Below, one piece after another: positions 18,357 to 27,030 of a stretch of DNA of 64,000 nt. Numbering within the stretch: position 1 is the first letter of the stretch; each line of letters begins with the position of its first letter. This DNA comes from Stenotrophomonas humi (GTDB taxonomy: Bacteria; Pseudomonadota; Gammaproteobacteria; Xanthomonadales; Xanthomonadaceae). The stretch spans positions 1 to 64,000 of the forward strand of contig NZ_LDJI01000001.1 of assembly GCF_001431415.1 (NCBI RefSeq), read 5' to 3'. The position numbers were made by a program, and so were the translations under genes. The notes under the pieces are model-generated. The model saw only the letters and a list, made by a program, of their open reading frames with translations. It did no database searches and was not told where the DNA came from.

Positions 18357-20549
18357 ATGCCCCGTCTCGAACGCCAACTGGGCCAGCTCTGGGCCCATGA
18401 AAAAGCCAGCTATGGCCTGCGCGTTTTCATCGCGCTGACCAGCGTGCTGGCCTACGGCTGGTACTACGACCGCATCGGTGCGATTCCCGGTTTGTTCCTG
18501 GGGATCATTGCCAGCGCCATCGCCGAGACCGACGACAACTGGTGGGGCCGCACCAAATCCGTACTGCTGTCGCTGCTGTGTTTCAGCCTGGCTGCCGCTT
18601 CGGTGGTGTGGCTGTTCGCCTATCCCCTGCCCTTCATCACCGCACTGGCATTGACCGCGTTCTGCCTGACACTGCTCGGCGCACTGGGCGAACGCTACGC
18701 CTCCATCGGCCAGGCCACGGTGACGCTGGCGATCTACACCATGCTGGCGATGGACCAGCTCAAGTCGCCGGACATGGCGTGGCATGAGGTCGCCAACCTG
18801 CTGATCGGCGCCGCGTGGTACGGCCTGCTGTCGATCCTGTGGACGGCGATGTTCGCCAACCGTCCGGTACGCGAGCGGCTGGCGCGACTGTTCTTCGAAC
18901 TGGGCCATTACCTGCAGCTCAAGGCCGATCTGTTCGAGCCGGTGCGGCACGGCAACCTGGAAGCGCGACGGCTGGCGCTGGCCGAGCAGAACGTGCGCGT
19001 GGTCGAAACCCTGAACACCGCCAAGACCGCCATCCTCAGCCGTTTCGGCCGCTCTGGTCGGCCCGGCGTGCAATCGGGCCTGTATTTCCGCCTGTACTAC
19101 ATGGCGCAGGATTTCCACGAACGCGCCAGCTCCTCGCACTATCCCTACGAAGCGCTGGCCGACACGTTCTTCCACAGCGACGTGCTGTACCGCTGCCGGC
19201 GGCTGCTGTCGCTGCAGGGCAAGGCCTGCCAGGCGTTGGGGCAGGCCATCCGCCTGCGCCAGCCTTTCGTCTATGGCGAACAGGCGTTGCAGGCCGGCCA
19301 GGATCTGACCGAATCGCTGCGCTACCTGCGCGAACACCAGCGCCCGCAGTGGCTGCGTCTGCTCGGCTCGCTGCAGCTGCTGGCGCACAACCTGTCCAGC
19401 ATCGAGCGGCAGCTCTCCGAAGCCTCGCTGGCCGACGTCCCGCTGGAAGGCATCGATACGCGCCTGCGCGATTCCTCGCCACATACCCTTCGCGAAATGG
19501 CCACGCGCCTGCGCCAGTCGCTGACACCGGGCTCGCTGCTGTTCCGCCATGGCGTGCGTATCGCGCTGGCGCTGATTGCCGGTTACGTCGTGCTCAAACT
19601 GGTGCACCCGGAAAACGGATATTGGATCCTGCTGACCATCCTGTTCGTCTGCCGCCCGCATTTCGGCGCCACCCGACGGCGGCTGGTCGAGCGCATCGCC
19701 GGCACGCTGGTGGGCCTGGGCGCGACGTGGGCGCTGATGCAGTTGTTCCCCGGCACCCATCTGCAGCTGCTGGTGGCACTGGCCGCGGCATTGGTGTTCT
19801 TCTTCAACCGCACCGACCGCTACCTGCTGGCCACCGCCGCGATCACGGTGATGGCACTGGTGTGCTTCAACCTGCTGGGCGATGGCTTCGTGCTGATCTG
19901 GCCGCGCCTGCTGGACACGCTGATCGGCTGCGCCATCGCCGCCATCGCCTCGCTGCTGATCCTGCCCGACTGGCAGGGCCGTCGCCTGCACCGGGTGATG
20001 GCGCAGGTGGTGGCCACCAGTACCGCCTACCTGGACGCCGTGCTGGGCCAGTACCGCAGCGGCATGCGCGACGACCTGCCTTACCGCGTTGCCCGACGCG
20101 ACATGCACAACGCCGACGTGGCGCTGTCCGTCGCCCTGGCCCACATGCTGCGCGAGCCCGGCTACGCGCGCGGCAACCTGGAGGGCGGCTTCCGCTTTCT
20201 GGCGTTGTCCAACACCCTGCTCGGTTATCTGTCGGCGCTGGGCGCGCACCGCGCGCAGTCAACGCCGGTGGCCGAAGACCCGGTGATCACGGCCGGTCAT
20301 CAGCAGTTGCAGCAGTCGCTGTCGGAGCTGGCCGAGGCGTTGTCCAAACGCGAAGCCGCATCGCCGCAGGAAGAAGAAATCGCGTTGGCCGATGCGCTGG
20401 AACAACTGCCCGATGACATCGACGAGAAAGCACGACTGGTACGCACGCAGTTGGCACTGATGCTGCGGCTGCTTCCGAAACTGCGAACCACCGCCGCTGA
20501 AGCAATCCAGCTGCAAACCCCGGCAATGCCCGTTGCAGCAGCCACATAA
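18357..20549 (+). CDS. YccS-family integral membrane protein (FUSC-type)
   Basis: A 730-residue inner-membrane protein with two blocks of membrane helices, about residues 20-150 and 400-540, each followed by a long helical cytoplasmic region. This is the FUSC/YccS/AaeB-like plan. The first block contains IGAIPGLFLGIIASAIAETDD; the second contains LVHPENGYWILLTILFVCRP, a family hallmark. Related proteins are thought to export aromatic acids or polyamines, but YccS itself has no proven substrate. I start at ATG 18357; a TTG nine codons earlier is possible. It faces an MFS gene tail to tail. Confidence 0.9.
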   Translation: MPRLERQLGQLWAHEKASYGLRVFIALTSVLAYGWYYDRIGAIPGLFLGIIASAIAETDDNWWGRTKSVLLSLLCFSLAAASVVWLFAYPLPFITALALTAFCLTLLGALGERYASIGQATVTLAIYTMLAMDQLKSPDMAWHEVANLLIGAAWYGLLSILWTAMFANRPVRERLARLFFELGHYLQLKADLFEPVRHGNLEARRLALAEQNVRVVETLNTAKTAILSRFGRSGRPGVQSGLYFRLYYMAQDFHERASSSHYPYEALADTFFHSDVLYRCRRLLSLQGKACQALGQAIRLRQPFVYGEQALQAGQDLTESLRYLREHQRPQWLRLLGSLQLLAHNLSSIERQLSEASLADVPLEGIDTRLRDSSPHTLREMATRLRQSLTPGSLLFRHGVRIALALIAGYVVLKLVHPENGYWILLTILFVCRPHFGATRRRLVERIAGTLVGLGATWALMQLFPGTHLQLLVALAAALVFFFNRTDRYLLATAAITVMALVCFNLLGDGFVLIWPRLLDTLIGCAIAAIASLLILPDWQGRRLHRVMAQVVATSTAYLDAVLGQYRSGMRDDLPYRVARRDMHNADVALSVALAHMLREPGYARGNLEGGFRFLALSNTLLGYLSALGAHRAQSTPVAEDPVITAGHQQLQQSLSELAEALSKREAASPQEEEIALADALEQLPDDIDEKARLVRTQLALMLRLLPKLRTTAAEAIQLQTPAMPVAAAT

Positions 20550-20619
20550 GCCAAGGAGTTGGGGCGCCACCACCGTTTGAATTTTCCGCGATTGCAGGTT
20601 CTCACCTGACCGATGCGTC

Positions 20620-20650
20620 ACCGGCTTCGCGACCAAGGCCGCTCCTACGC
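20620..20650 (-). repeat. GTAGGAGCGGCC-type REP palindrome, copy 1
   Basis: On the minus strand it reads GTAGGAGCGGCCTTGGTCGC then GAAGCC. The same unit is at 26021-26045. It lies between convergent genes, the usual place for such elements. Confidence 0.6.
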
Positions 20651-20654
20651 CGCA

Positions 20655-21842
20655 TCAACGATGCGGCGCTCGCAACGGCATGAAAAACACCACCAATCCC
20701 AGCACTGCCAGCAAGCCACCCAACACACATACGCCATTCCAGCCGTACTGCGTCCACGCCGAGGTGCCCAGCGCCGAACCACTGGCGCCCCCGATGAAAT
20801 AGCAGGTCATGTAGGCCGATGTGATGCGGCTGCGTGCACTTTCATCCAGCTGGTAGATCACGCTCTGGTTGTTGATGTGCACCGCTTGCACCGCGATGTC
20901 CAGCAGCAGTACGCCGAGGACCAGGGCCAGCAGCGACACCGGCGCCCACACCAACACCAGCCACGACAGCAACAGCATCACCAGACCGCCACCGGCCACC
21001 CAGCGGCCAAGGCCGCGGTCACTCAGGCGACCGGCACGGCTGGCGGCCAAGGCACCGGCCGCACCGACCAGGCCGAACAACCCAATCGTGGCGATGGAGT
21101 AGCCGTAGGCCGGTCCCGACAGCAGGAATGCCAGCGGCGTCCAGAACACGCTGAAGCCGGCAAACAGCAACCCGCCCAGCAGCGAACGCTGACGCAGCAA
21201 CGGCTCGTCACGCAGCAACGCCAGCACCGAGCCGATCAGACGCGGATACGACAACGTGGCCGTCGGCTGATGTGCGGGCAACAGCTTCGCCAGCGCCACC
21301 GCCAGCAACAGCAAGGCCACGCATGCCACCGAATAGATGGTGTGCCACGAACCAATGCCGGCCAACACGCCCGAGGCCGTACGCGCCAGCAGGATGCCCA
21401 GCAGCAGGCCGGCCATGATCGTGCCGACCACCCGCCCGCGTTGCTCCGGGGCAGCCAGTGTCGCGGCGTGCGGAATGATCACCTGCGCCGCCACCGCACT
21501 CAGCCCGCTCAGGGCGGTGCCAAGCAGCAGTTGGGTCAGACCGCTGGCGGTGGCGCTGATCACCAGGCCCACCGCAGCCAGCACGAACAGGCCGACGATC
21601 AGCCGACGCCGCTCCAGGCGGTCGCCCAGCGGCACGATCAACAGCAGGCCGGTGGCATAGGCCAACTGCGCCACGGTGACCACCCAGCCGGCCTGGCCGG
21701 CACTCACCTCGAACACGCCGGCCAGCAACTGCAACAACGGCTGGGCGTAGTAATTGCTGGCAACGATCAAGCCGGTGGCGATGGCCAGCAGCAGTACCCG
21801 CGACTGGGGAAGGACGTGCGCGGCAGGAGTTCTGGGGGACAT
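20655..21842 (-). CDS. MFS transporter, DHA1-like exporter
   Basis: A 395-residue protein with twelve predicted membrane helices. The MFS loop motif after helix 2 is PLGDRLERRRLIVG, and YYAQPLLQLLAGVF in helix 1 is typical of a branch near YgaY and arabinose/drug exporters. Substrate unknown. A LysR gene diverges 98 bases upstream, and probably controls it. Confidence 0.88.
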   Translation of the reverse strand: MSPRTPAAHVLPQSRVLLLAIATGLIVASNYYAQPLLQLLAGVFEVSAGQAGWVVTVAQLAYATGLLLIVPLGDRLERRRLIVGLFVLAAVGLVISATASGLTQLLLGTALSGLSAVAAQVIIPHAATLAAPEQRGRVVGTIMAGLLLGILLARTASGVLAGIGSWHTIYSVACVALLLLAVALAKLLPAHQPTATLSYPRLIGSVLALLRDEPLLRQRSLLGGLLFAGFSVFWTPLAFLLSGPAYGYSIATIGLFGLVGAAGALAASRAGRLSDRGLGRWVAGGGLVMLLLSWLVLVWAPVSLLALVLGVLLLDIAVQAVHINNQSVIYQLDESARSRITSAYMTCYFIGGASGSALGTSAWTQYGWNGVCVLGGLLAVLGLVVFFMPLRAPHR

Positions 21843-21940
21843 GGCAGTGGGGATTCAGGAAACCGGGCGCCAGTCTGTTCCCGGCGCAGGGATGACACAA
21901 ATGCATTGTTTTCATCCATGCCATCTGTTTCAGTGATGGC

Positions 21941-22813
21941 ATGTTCACCCTGCGCCAGCTTGAATTCGTCGTCGCCGTGGCCGAAGAAGGCAGCTTCACC
22001 GCCGCCGCCGCCCGTTGCCACACCGTGCAGTCGGCGCTGAGCCATCAGGTGGCCCGGCTGGAGGACGCCTTTGGGGCCCGCCTGTTCGAGCGTGGACCTC
22101 GGCGGGTGCGGGCTACCGCCGCTGGCGAGGTATTCCTACGCAATGCCCGACTTACCCTGCAGGCGGCCGCCCGCCTGCAGGAGGAAATGGCACTGGCACT
22201 GGGCACCGTGCGTGGCCGCATCAACATCGGCCAGATCACCTCGCTCAACGTGGTCGATGTGCCGGCGCTGCTGGCGACTTTCCGTGCCGCCCATCCCGCT
22301 GTCGACGTGCACCTGCGGGTGGGCATGAGCGAAGCACTGCTGGCTGACCTGGACGAGGGGCGACTGGACATCGCCCTGATCGGCGTCGGTCCGCAGCTGG
22401 CGCTGCCACCACAACATCGGTTGCTGCATGAGGAAGGCCTGTCGCTGGTAATGCCACCGGATCACGCACTGACCACGCGCAGGACCATTCCGCTGGAGGC
22501 CCTGGATGGAATCCCGCTGGCGGCACTGGTCGCCGGTGCCGGTGTGCGCCGCATGGTCGATGATGCGCTGGTCGGCCGTGGTATCCGCCCACAGCTGCAG
22601 TACGAAGTCACCCACAGCGAAATCCAGCGGCAACTGGTGGCTGCCGGCCTGGCGGTTGCGGTAGTGCCAGCCAGCATGGCCGAACGCATGGAAGGCGTGA
22701 GCGTGCGGCCCCTGGCCGAAACCTTTTACTTCCGTACCTGTGCGGTATGGCGGGCCGATCCCACCCCCGCCGCGCGCGCCCTGCTCGCGCTGCTGCCCCC
22801 GCTGGCAGCGTGA
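21941..22813 (+). CDS. LysR-family transcriptional regulator
   Basis: A 290-residue regulator with a clear N-terminal HTH: MFTLRQLEFVVAVAEEGSFT, then CHTVQSALSHQVARLEDAFG. The effector domain (GRINIGQITSLNVVDVPALL onward) is standard. The shared 98-base region with the MFS gene contains ATGCCATC and GATGGCAT as an inverted repeat across 21920-21943, a possible LysR site. It probably governs the MFS exporter. Confidence 0.92.
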   Translation: MFTLRQLEFVVAVAEEGSFTAAAARCHTVQSALSHQVARLEDAFGARLFERGPRRVRATAAGEVFLRNARLTLQAAARLQEEMALALGTVRGRINIGQITSLNVVDVPALLATFRAAHPAVDVHLRVGMSEALLADLDEGRLDIALIGVGPQLALPPQHRLLHEEGLSLVMPPDHALTTRRTIPLEALDGIPLAALVAGAGVRRMVDDALVGRGIRPQLQYEVTHSEIQRQLVAAGLAVAVVPASMAERMEGVSVRPLAETFYFRTCAVWRADPTPAARALLALLPPLAA

Positions 22814-22854
22814 TCGCGGTCTGCTAAGGTGCCGCGCAGAACCGAGGAGACACG

Positions 22855-24744
22855 ATGTCAGGCCACAATCAATTCGCGCTGCTCAAGCAACGGCGCTTCC
22901 TCCCGTTCTTCATCGTCCAGGCATTGGGCGCGTTCAACGACAACATCTATCGGCAGGCGATCATCGGCCTGCTGTTCTATCTGGGCGTCAGCGACGAAGA
23001 GCGCACGCTGTACACCAACCTGGCGCCGGCATTGTTCATCCTGCCGTACTTCCTGTTCTCCGCCCTGGCCGGGCAGATCGCCGAGAAGCTGGAGAAGCAG
23101 CGGCTGATCGTGATCACCACCGCGATGGAAATCGTGATCATGTCGCTGGCCGCGATCGGCTTCCTCACCCAGAACATGCCGGTGCTGCTGATCGCACTGT
23201 TCTGCACCGGCCTGCAGTCCACCTTGTTCGGCCCGGTGAAGTACTCGGTGCTGCCCTCGATCCTCAAGCCGGAGGAACTGACCGGTGGCAACGGCCTGGT
23301 CGAGATGGGCACATCCATTTCCATCCTCACCGGCATGATCGCCGGCGGCATGATCTTCGCCCTGGCCGGCAGCCACGGGCCCATGGTCGCGGCAGTGGCG
23401 ATCATCGCGCTGGCGCTGTTCGGCAACATCACCGCACGCATGATCCCGCGCGTGGATGCAGGCGCGCCCGCACTGAAAATCAACTGGAACCCGCTGACCG
23501 AATCGCTGGCGGTGCTGCGCATGGCCAAGAAGCACAAGGCCGTGCGCAACGCCATTCTCGGCGTGTCCTGGTTCTGGTTCTTCGGCACCGTGCTGACCTC
23601 GCAGCTGCCGACCTATGCGGTGGTCAACCTGGGAGGCGACGAGACGCTGTACATCTTCGCGCTGGCGCTGTTCTCGCTGGGTACCGGGGTGGGTTCGCTG
23701 CTGTGCGAAAAGCTGTCCGGGCGCATTGTCGAGATCGGCCTGGTGCCGCTGGGCGCATTCGGCATGAGCGCGTTCCTGCTGGATCTGTATTTCGCCCGCA
23801 CCGGCACGGTGACGATCAGTGACTTGAATGGTTTCAGCTTCCTGCAGCAACCAGGCAGCTGGCGCATCGTCATCGACCTGCTCGGTATCGGCCTGTTCAC
23901 CGGCTTTTTCGTGGTGCCGTTGTTCGCGCTGATCCAGAGCCGCACCGACAAGTCGGAGATGTCGCGCGTGTTCGCCGCGCTCAACATCCAGAACTCCGGC
24001 TTCATCGTGCTGGCCGCGGTGCTGGGCCTGCTGACCCAGAACCTGCTCGGCTGGAGCGTGCCGCAGCTGTTCCTGGCATTGGCCATCGGCAATGTGCTGG
24101 TGGCGGTCTACATCTTCAGCATCGTTCCCGAATTCCTGATGCGCTTCCTCAGCTGGGTGATGGTGCGCACCTTGTACCGGCTGCGGGTCCATGGCGTGGA
24201 AGCCAACGTGCCCGACGAAGGCGCCGCGCTGATCGTGTGCAACCATGTCAGCTACATGGATGCGCTGATCCTGTCGGCGACGATCCCGCGCCCGGTGCGC
24301 TTCGTCATGTATTACAAGATCTTCAACATCCCGGTGATGCGCTGGATCTTCACCACCGCCAAGGCCATCCCCATCGCCAGCCCCAAGGAGAACGCGGCCT
24401 TGATGCAGCGCGCCTTCGATGAGGTGGATGCGGCATTGGCCGAGGGTGAGCTGGTCTGCATTTTCCCGGAGGGCGCGCTGACCAAGGACGGCGAGATGGC
24501 CACCTTCAAGTCCGGCGTGGAGAAAATCCTGGCCCGGCGCCCGGTGCCGGTGGTGCCGATGGCGCTCAAGGGCATGTGGTCGAGCATGTGGAGCCGACGC
24601 GATACACGGCTGGGACGGATGCGGGTACCACGTCGTTTCCGCGCGCATGTCGAGGTGGTCGCAGCACCCGCCGTGGATGGCGCCAGCACCGATGCCGCCC
24701 AGCTGGAAACGCTGGTGCGAGCACTGCGTGGCGATCAAGCGTAG
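22855..24744 (+). CDS. LplT-like lysophospholipid transporter fused to an acyltransferase
   Basis: A 629-residue fusion. Residues 1-420 form a twelve-helix MFS domain of the LplT type (FFIVQALGAFNDNIYRQAI at the start). Residues about 430-629 form a PlsC-type acyltransferase with the catalytic NHVSYMD and the FPEGALTKDG motif. In enteric bacteria LplT brings in lysophosphatidylethanolamine and Aas reacylates it; here one polypeptide would do both. The acyl-ACP synthetase domain of Aas is absent, so the acyl donor must come from elsewhere. The start ATG 22855 has GAGGAGA upstream. Confidence 0.9.
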   Translation: MSGHNQFALLKQRRFLPFFIVQALGAFNDNIYRQAIIGLLFYLGVSDEERTLYTNLAPALFILPYFLFSALAGQIAEKLEKQRLIVITTAMEIVIMSLAAIGFLTQNMPVLLIALFCTGLQSTLFGPVKYSVLPSILKPEELTGGNGLVEMGTSISILTGMIAGGMIFALAGSHGPMVAAVAIIALALFGNITARMIPRVDAGAPALKINWNPLTESLAVLRMAKKHKAVRNAILGVSWFWFFGTVLTSQLPTYAVVNLGGDETLYIFALALFSLGTGVGSLLCEKLSGRIVEIGLVPLGAFGMSAFLLDLYFARTGTVTISDLNGFSFLQQPGSWRIVIDLLGIGLFTGFFVVPLFALIQSRTDKSEMSRVFAALNIQNSGFIVLAAVLGLLTQNLLGWSVPQLFLALAIGNVLVAVYIFSIVPEFLMRFLSWVMVRTLYRLRVHGVEANVPDEGAALIVCNHVSYMDALILSATIPRPVRFVMYYKIFNIPVMRWIFTTAKAIPIASPKENAALMQRAFDEVDAALAEGELVCIFPEGALTKDGEMATFKSGVEKILARRPVPVVPMALKGMWSSMWSRRDTRLGRMRVPRRFRAHVEVVAAPAVDGASTDAAQLETLVRALRGDQA

Positions 24745-24842
24745 GGATTTACGCTTTCCAGAAGTAGGACAAGTAGCTAGGCTACCGTCCATTGCGTGTC
24801 GCCGGGGAAGCGGGCGGCACGCCACCAACCTCTGGGGAGTAC

Positions 24843-25190
24843 ATGGATAGTTCAACGCCACCGCCGCCACCCGCACCACCGTCGCCGCCTGCCTTCAACG
24901 CGCCGGCCGCACCGCAGGTGGTGCACCACTATCACCATCCGGAGAAGTCCGGCGGCGTGGCCGCCCTGCTGGAAGTGATTCCGGGCCTGTTCCAGGTCTT
25001 CGGCATCGGCCACATGTACGCCGGCAATGTCGGCACCGGCCTGATCTTCATGTTTGGCTACTGGGCGTTGACGTTCGTCAACATCCTGCTGTGCTTTGTC
25101 TTCATCGGCTTCATCACCTGGCCGCTGTGCTGGGTGGCCGCCATGATCATTTCGCCGCTTACCGCGGCAAATGCCTGCAAGTCGCGCTGA
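24843..25190 (+). CDS. TM2-domain-like small membrane protein
   Basis: A 115-residue protein. The N terminus is Pro-rich (about 1-30, PPPPPAPPSPPAF) with a His-rich HHYHHPEKSGG, followed by two membrane helices (about 40-60 and 72-100) around FGIGHMYAGNVGTGLIF, which recalls TM2 proteins. The length and RBS (GGGAG) support ATG 24843. First of three small membrane-protein genes read together. Confidence 0.75.
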   Translation: MDSSTPPPPPAPPSPPAFNAPAAPQVVHHYHHPEKSGGVAALLEVIPGLFQVFGIGHMYAGNVGTGLIFMFGYWALTFVNILLCFVFIGFITWPLCWVAAMIISPLTAANACKSR

Positions 25191-25218
25191 CTGTTTCGCA
25201 AATCAACCGGAGAAATGG

Positions 25219-25527
25219 ATGAACACCATCAACCCCACCAGCAGCATCCCCAACCACCTGGCGTGGTCGATCATCGCCACCGTTCTTGCCACCTGCCTGT
25301 GCTGCCCGCTGGGTCTGGTCGGCATCGTCGCCATCGTGTTCTCCAGCAAGGTGAATTCGCTGTTGGCACAGGGTGATATCGAAGGCGCCCGCCGTGCTTC
25401 CAACAACGCCAAGATCTGGTGCTGGGTGGCAACCGGTCTGGCCATCCTCGGCCTGATCATCAATGCCATCTACTTCGCCACGGTTGGCAGCGCCGGCTAC
25501 ATGGAAATGCTGCAGCAGTACCAGTAA
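25219..25527 (+). CDS. CD225/dispanin-family small membrane protein
   Basis: A 102-residue protein with the dispanin pattern: IPNHLAWSIIATVLATCLCC, PLGLVGIVAIVFSSKVNSLL, an amphipathic link with EGARRASNNAKIW, and a second helix ending in INAIYF. Dispanins include eukaryotic IFITM proteins; bacterial members are mostly uncharacterised and may affect membrane curvature. RBS GGAG seven bases before ATG 25219. It is followed within five bases by the DUF2752 gene. Confidence 0.85.
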   Translation: MNTINPTSSIPNHLAWSIIATVLATCLCCPLGLVGIVAIVFSSKVNSLLAQGDIEGARRASNNAKIWCWVATGLAILGLIINAIYFATVGSAGYMEMLQQYQ

Positions 25528-25531
25528 GACC

Positions 25532-25948
25532 TTGGCGCTCACGCTCAAAACGAACCACAAGCTTGCAATGGCCGGGATGGCAGTCGCCATCCCGGCCGGC
25601 GTGGCATTGCTGTGGAAGTTTGATCCCAACGTCGCCGGCAATCCGTTCCCGCCGTGCATGTTCTACGCCATCACCGGCCATTACTGCATCGGCTGCGGGC
25701 TCACCCGCGCCCTGCATGCGCTGGTTCACGGTGACGTGCTCGGCGCACTGTCGATGAACCCGCTGGGCCTGATCGTCCTGGGGCTGATCCCGCTGATGAC
25801 GCTGTGGTCGGCAGGTTGGCAGCCCCGTTGGTTGCAGCCGCTGATGCGCTGGGTGATGGAGCCCAAACTCTGGCTGGTGCTGTTGCCCAGCTACTGGATC
25901 GCCCGCAACCTGCCGTGGTTCCCCTTCACCCTGCTCGCGCCGGGTTGA
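25532..25948 (+). CDS. DUF2752 membrane protein
   Basis: The protein is 138 residues from TTG 25532, or 126 from ATG 25568. The core is CMFYAITGHYCIGCGLTRAL, the DUF2752 signature with conserved Cys-x2-Cys, followed by two or three membrane helices. DUF2752 often neighbours CD225 and TM2 genes in bacteria. TTG is preferred because it directly follows the previous stop, but ATG is possible. Role unknown. Confidence 0.7.
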   Translation: MALTLKTNHKLAMAGMAVAIPAGVALLWKFDPNVAGNPFPPCMFYAITGHYCIGCGLTRALHALVHGDVLGALSMNPLGLIVLGLIPLMTLWSAGWQPRWLQPLMRWVMEPKLWLVLLPSYWIARNLPWFPFTLLAPG

Positions 25949-26009
25949 GCTGAGGCCCTCGCTCCTCGTTGGAGCGGCATAAAGCCCCGACCTCCGGCGC
26001 AGCGGCCCG

Positions 26010-26050
26010 TGCATCCATGGCTTCGCGGCCGAGGCCGCTCCTACGCAACC
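26010..26050 (-). repeat. GTAGGAGCGGCC-type REP palindrome, copy 2
   Basis: On the minus strand GTAGGAGCGGCCTCGGCCGC is followed by GAAGCC. A partial opposite arm (GGAGCGGCATAAAGCC) lies at 25972-25987, so this is probably a degraded dimer between convergent genes. Confidence 0.6.
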
Positions 26051-26072
26051 ATCCGATGCTCCCGCAGCTGTT

Positions 26073-26960
26073 TCAGCCCACCCAGCCGGCTATCACCAGC
26101 AGGGCCAGCAGCGTCATCCACAGCAGCAGCATCCGCCATACCAGGCTCATCGCATCGCGCAGCTCGGGGTAGCGTTCGTCCACCGGCTCCATGCCGGTCA
26201 GGCGAGCCTCGTCGGCATCCTCCACCAGCTCGGCACCCACACTTGCGCGTGCGGCCTGGGCGAGGAAGCCCAACTCCAGGGCCAAACGGTTGCCGCCAGC
26301 AGCGCGCCAGGCGGAGAACACGGTGTCGAAATTGCCCACCAGCGCCATCGACAGCGTCATCAGCTGTGCCACCGGCCATTCCAGCAAGGCCAGAGCGGCC
26401 GCACCGCCCTGCCGCGCCGCATCGGACAGCAGCGCCGATTGCGGGCCCTGCAGCGATTGCGCCAGCAAACGGTAGAGCACGGCGCCAAACGGCCCGAGCA
26501 GCAGGAACCAGAACAACGGCGCGAACCAGCGGCGCAACGCATCCACGGCCGTCGCCTCGACCAACGAAGGCGCATCCTCACGCATGCTGCCGCCGCCGGC
26601 CTGCAGGTGGGAAATGGCGACATCGCGACCACTCGCATCGTCGGCATCGATCACGGCCTCGACATCGCGGTCCAGGTCACGCGGCCCCCAGCACAAGGTC
26701 AACACGACAATGCCGAACAGCAACGACGGCAAGCCATACAAGCGTCCGTCCAGTGCCCATTGCAGCAGCGCCACCAGCAGCACGCACAAGGCGATGGCCA
26801 TGACCAGCCCATAACGGCTGCCCGTGGTCTCGCCGGTGTGGCCCTGCCACCATTGCAGCCAACGCCCGTACCAGCGCCAGTCACGCAGCGACGCCATCGC
26901 CGCCGGGGCCAGATGGCCCAGCACCAATGCCGCGATCACTGCTACCAAGGTCGTGAACAT
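26073..26960 (-). CDS. ampE: AmpE-like inner-membrane protein
   Basis: A 295-residue protein beginning MFTTLVAVIAALVLGHLAP with four or five membrane helices. RRWFAPLFWFLLLGPFGAVLYRL is the AmpE hallmark (quoted as RRWFAPLFWFLLLGPFGAVL). In enteric bacteria ampE follows ampD and is tied to beta-lactamase induction through muropeptide sensing, although its biochemical role is unclear. Here ampD is not adjacent; nudC lies upstream. Confidence 0.85.
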   Translation of the reverse strand: MFTTLVAVIAALVLGHLAPAAMASLRDWRWYGRWLQWWQGHTGETTGSRYGLVMAIALCVLLVALLQWALDGRLYGLPSLLFGIVVLTLCWGPRDLDRDVEAVIDADDASGRDVAISHLQAGGGSMREDAPSLVEATAVDALRRWFAPLFWFLLLGPFGAVLYRLLAQSLQGPQSALLSDAARQGGAAALALLEWPVAQLMTLSMALVGNFDTVFSAWRAAGGNRLALELGFLAQAARASVGAELVEDADEARLTGMEPVDERYPELRDAMSLVWRMLLLWMTLLALLVIAGWVG

Positions 26961-27030
26961 GCGTTTCCTCCGGCCTGCGATTGTAGGCCCTGCCAACGCC
27001 TTTCATGGGGAAGCCCGTCGTGGCGCATCG

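Noticed and set aside
18339..20249. 636-codon minus-strand frame
   Set aside because: Antisense to the YccS-like gene; His/Gln/Arg-rich shadow sequence.
22858..24879. 673-codon minus-strand frame
   Set aside because: Antisense to the LplT-acyltransferase gene; no domain and no RBS.
26073..26960. ampD-ampE beta-lactamase locus
   Set aside because: Only ampE is present; the adjacent gene is nudC and no amidase motif is visible.
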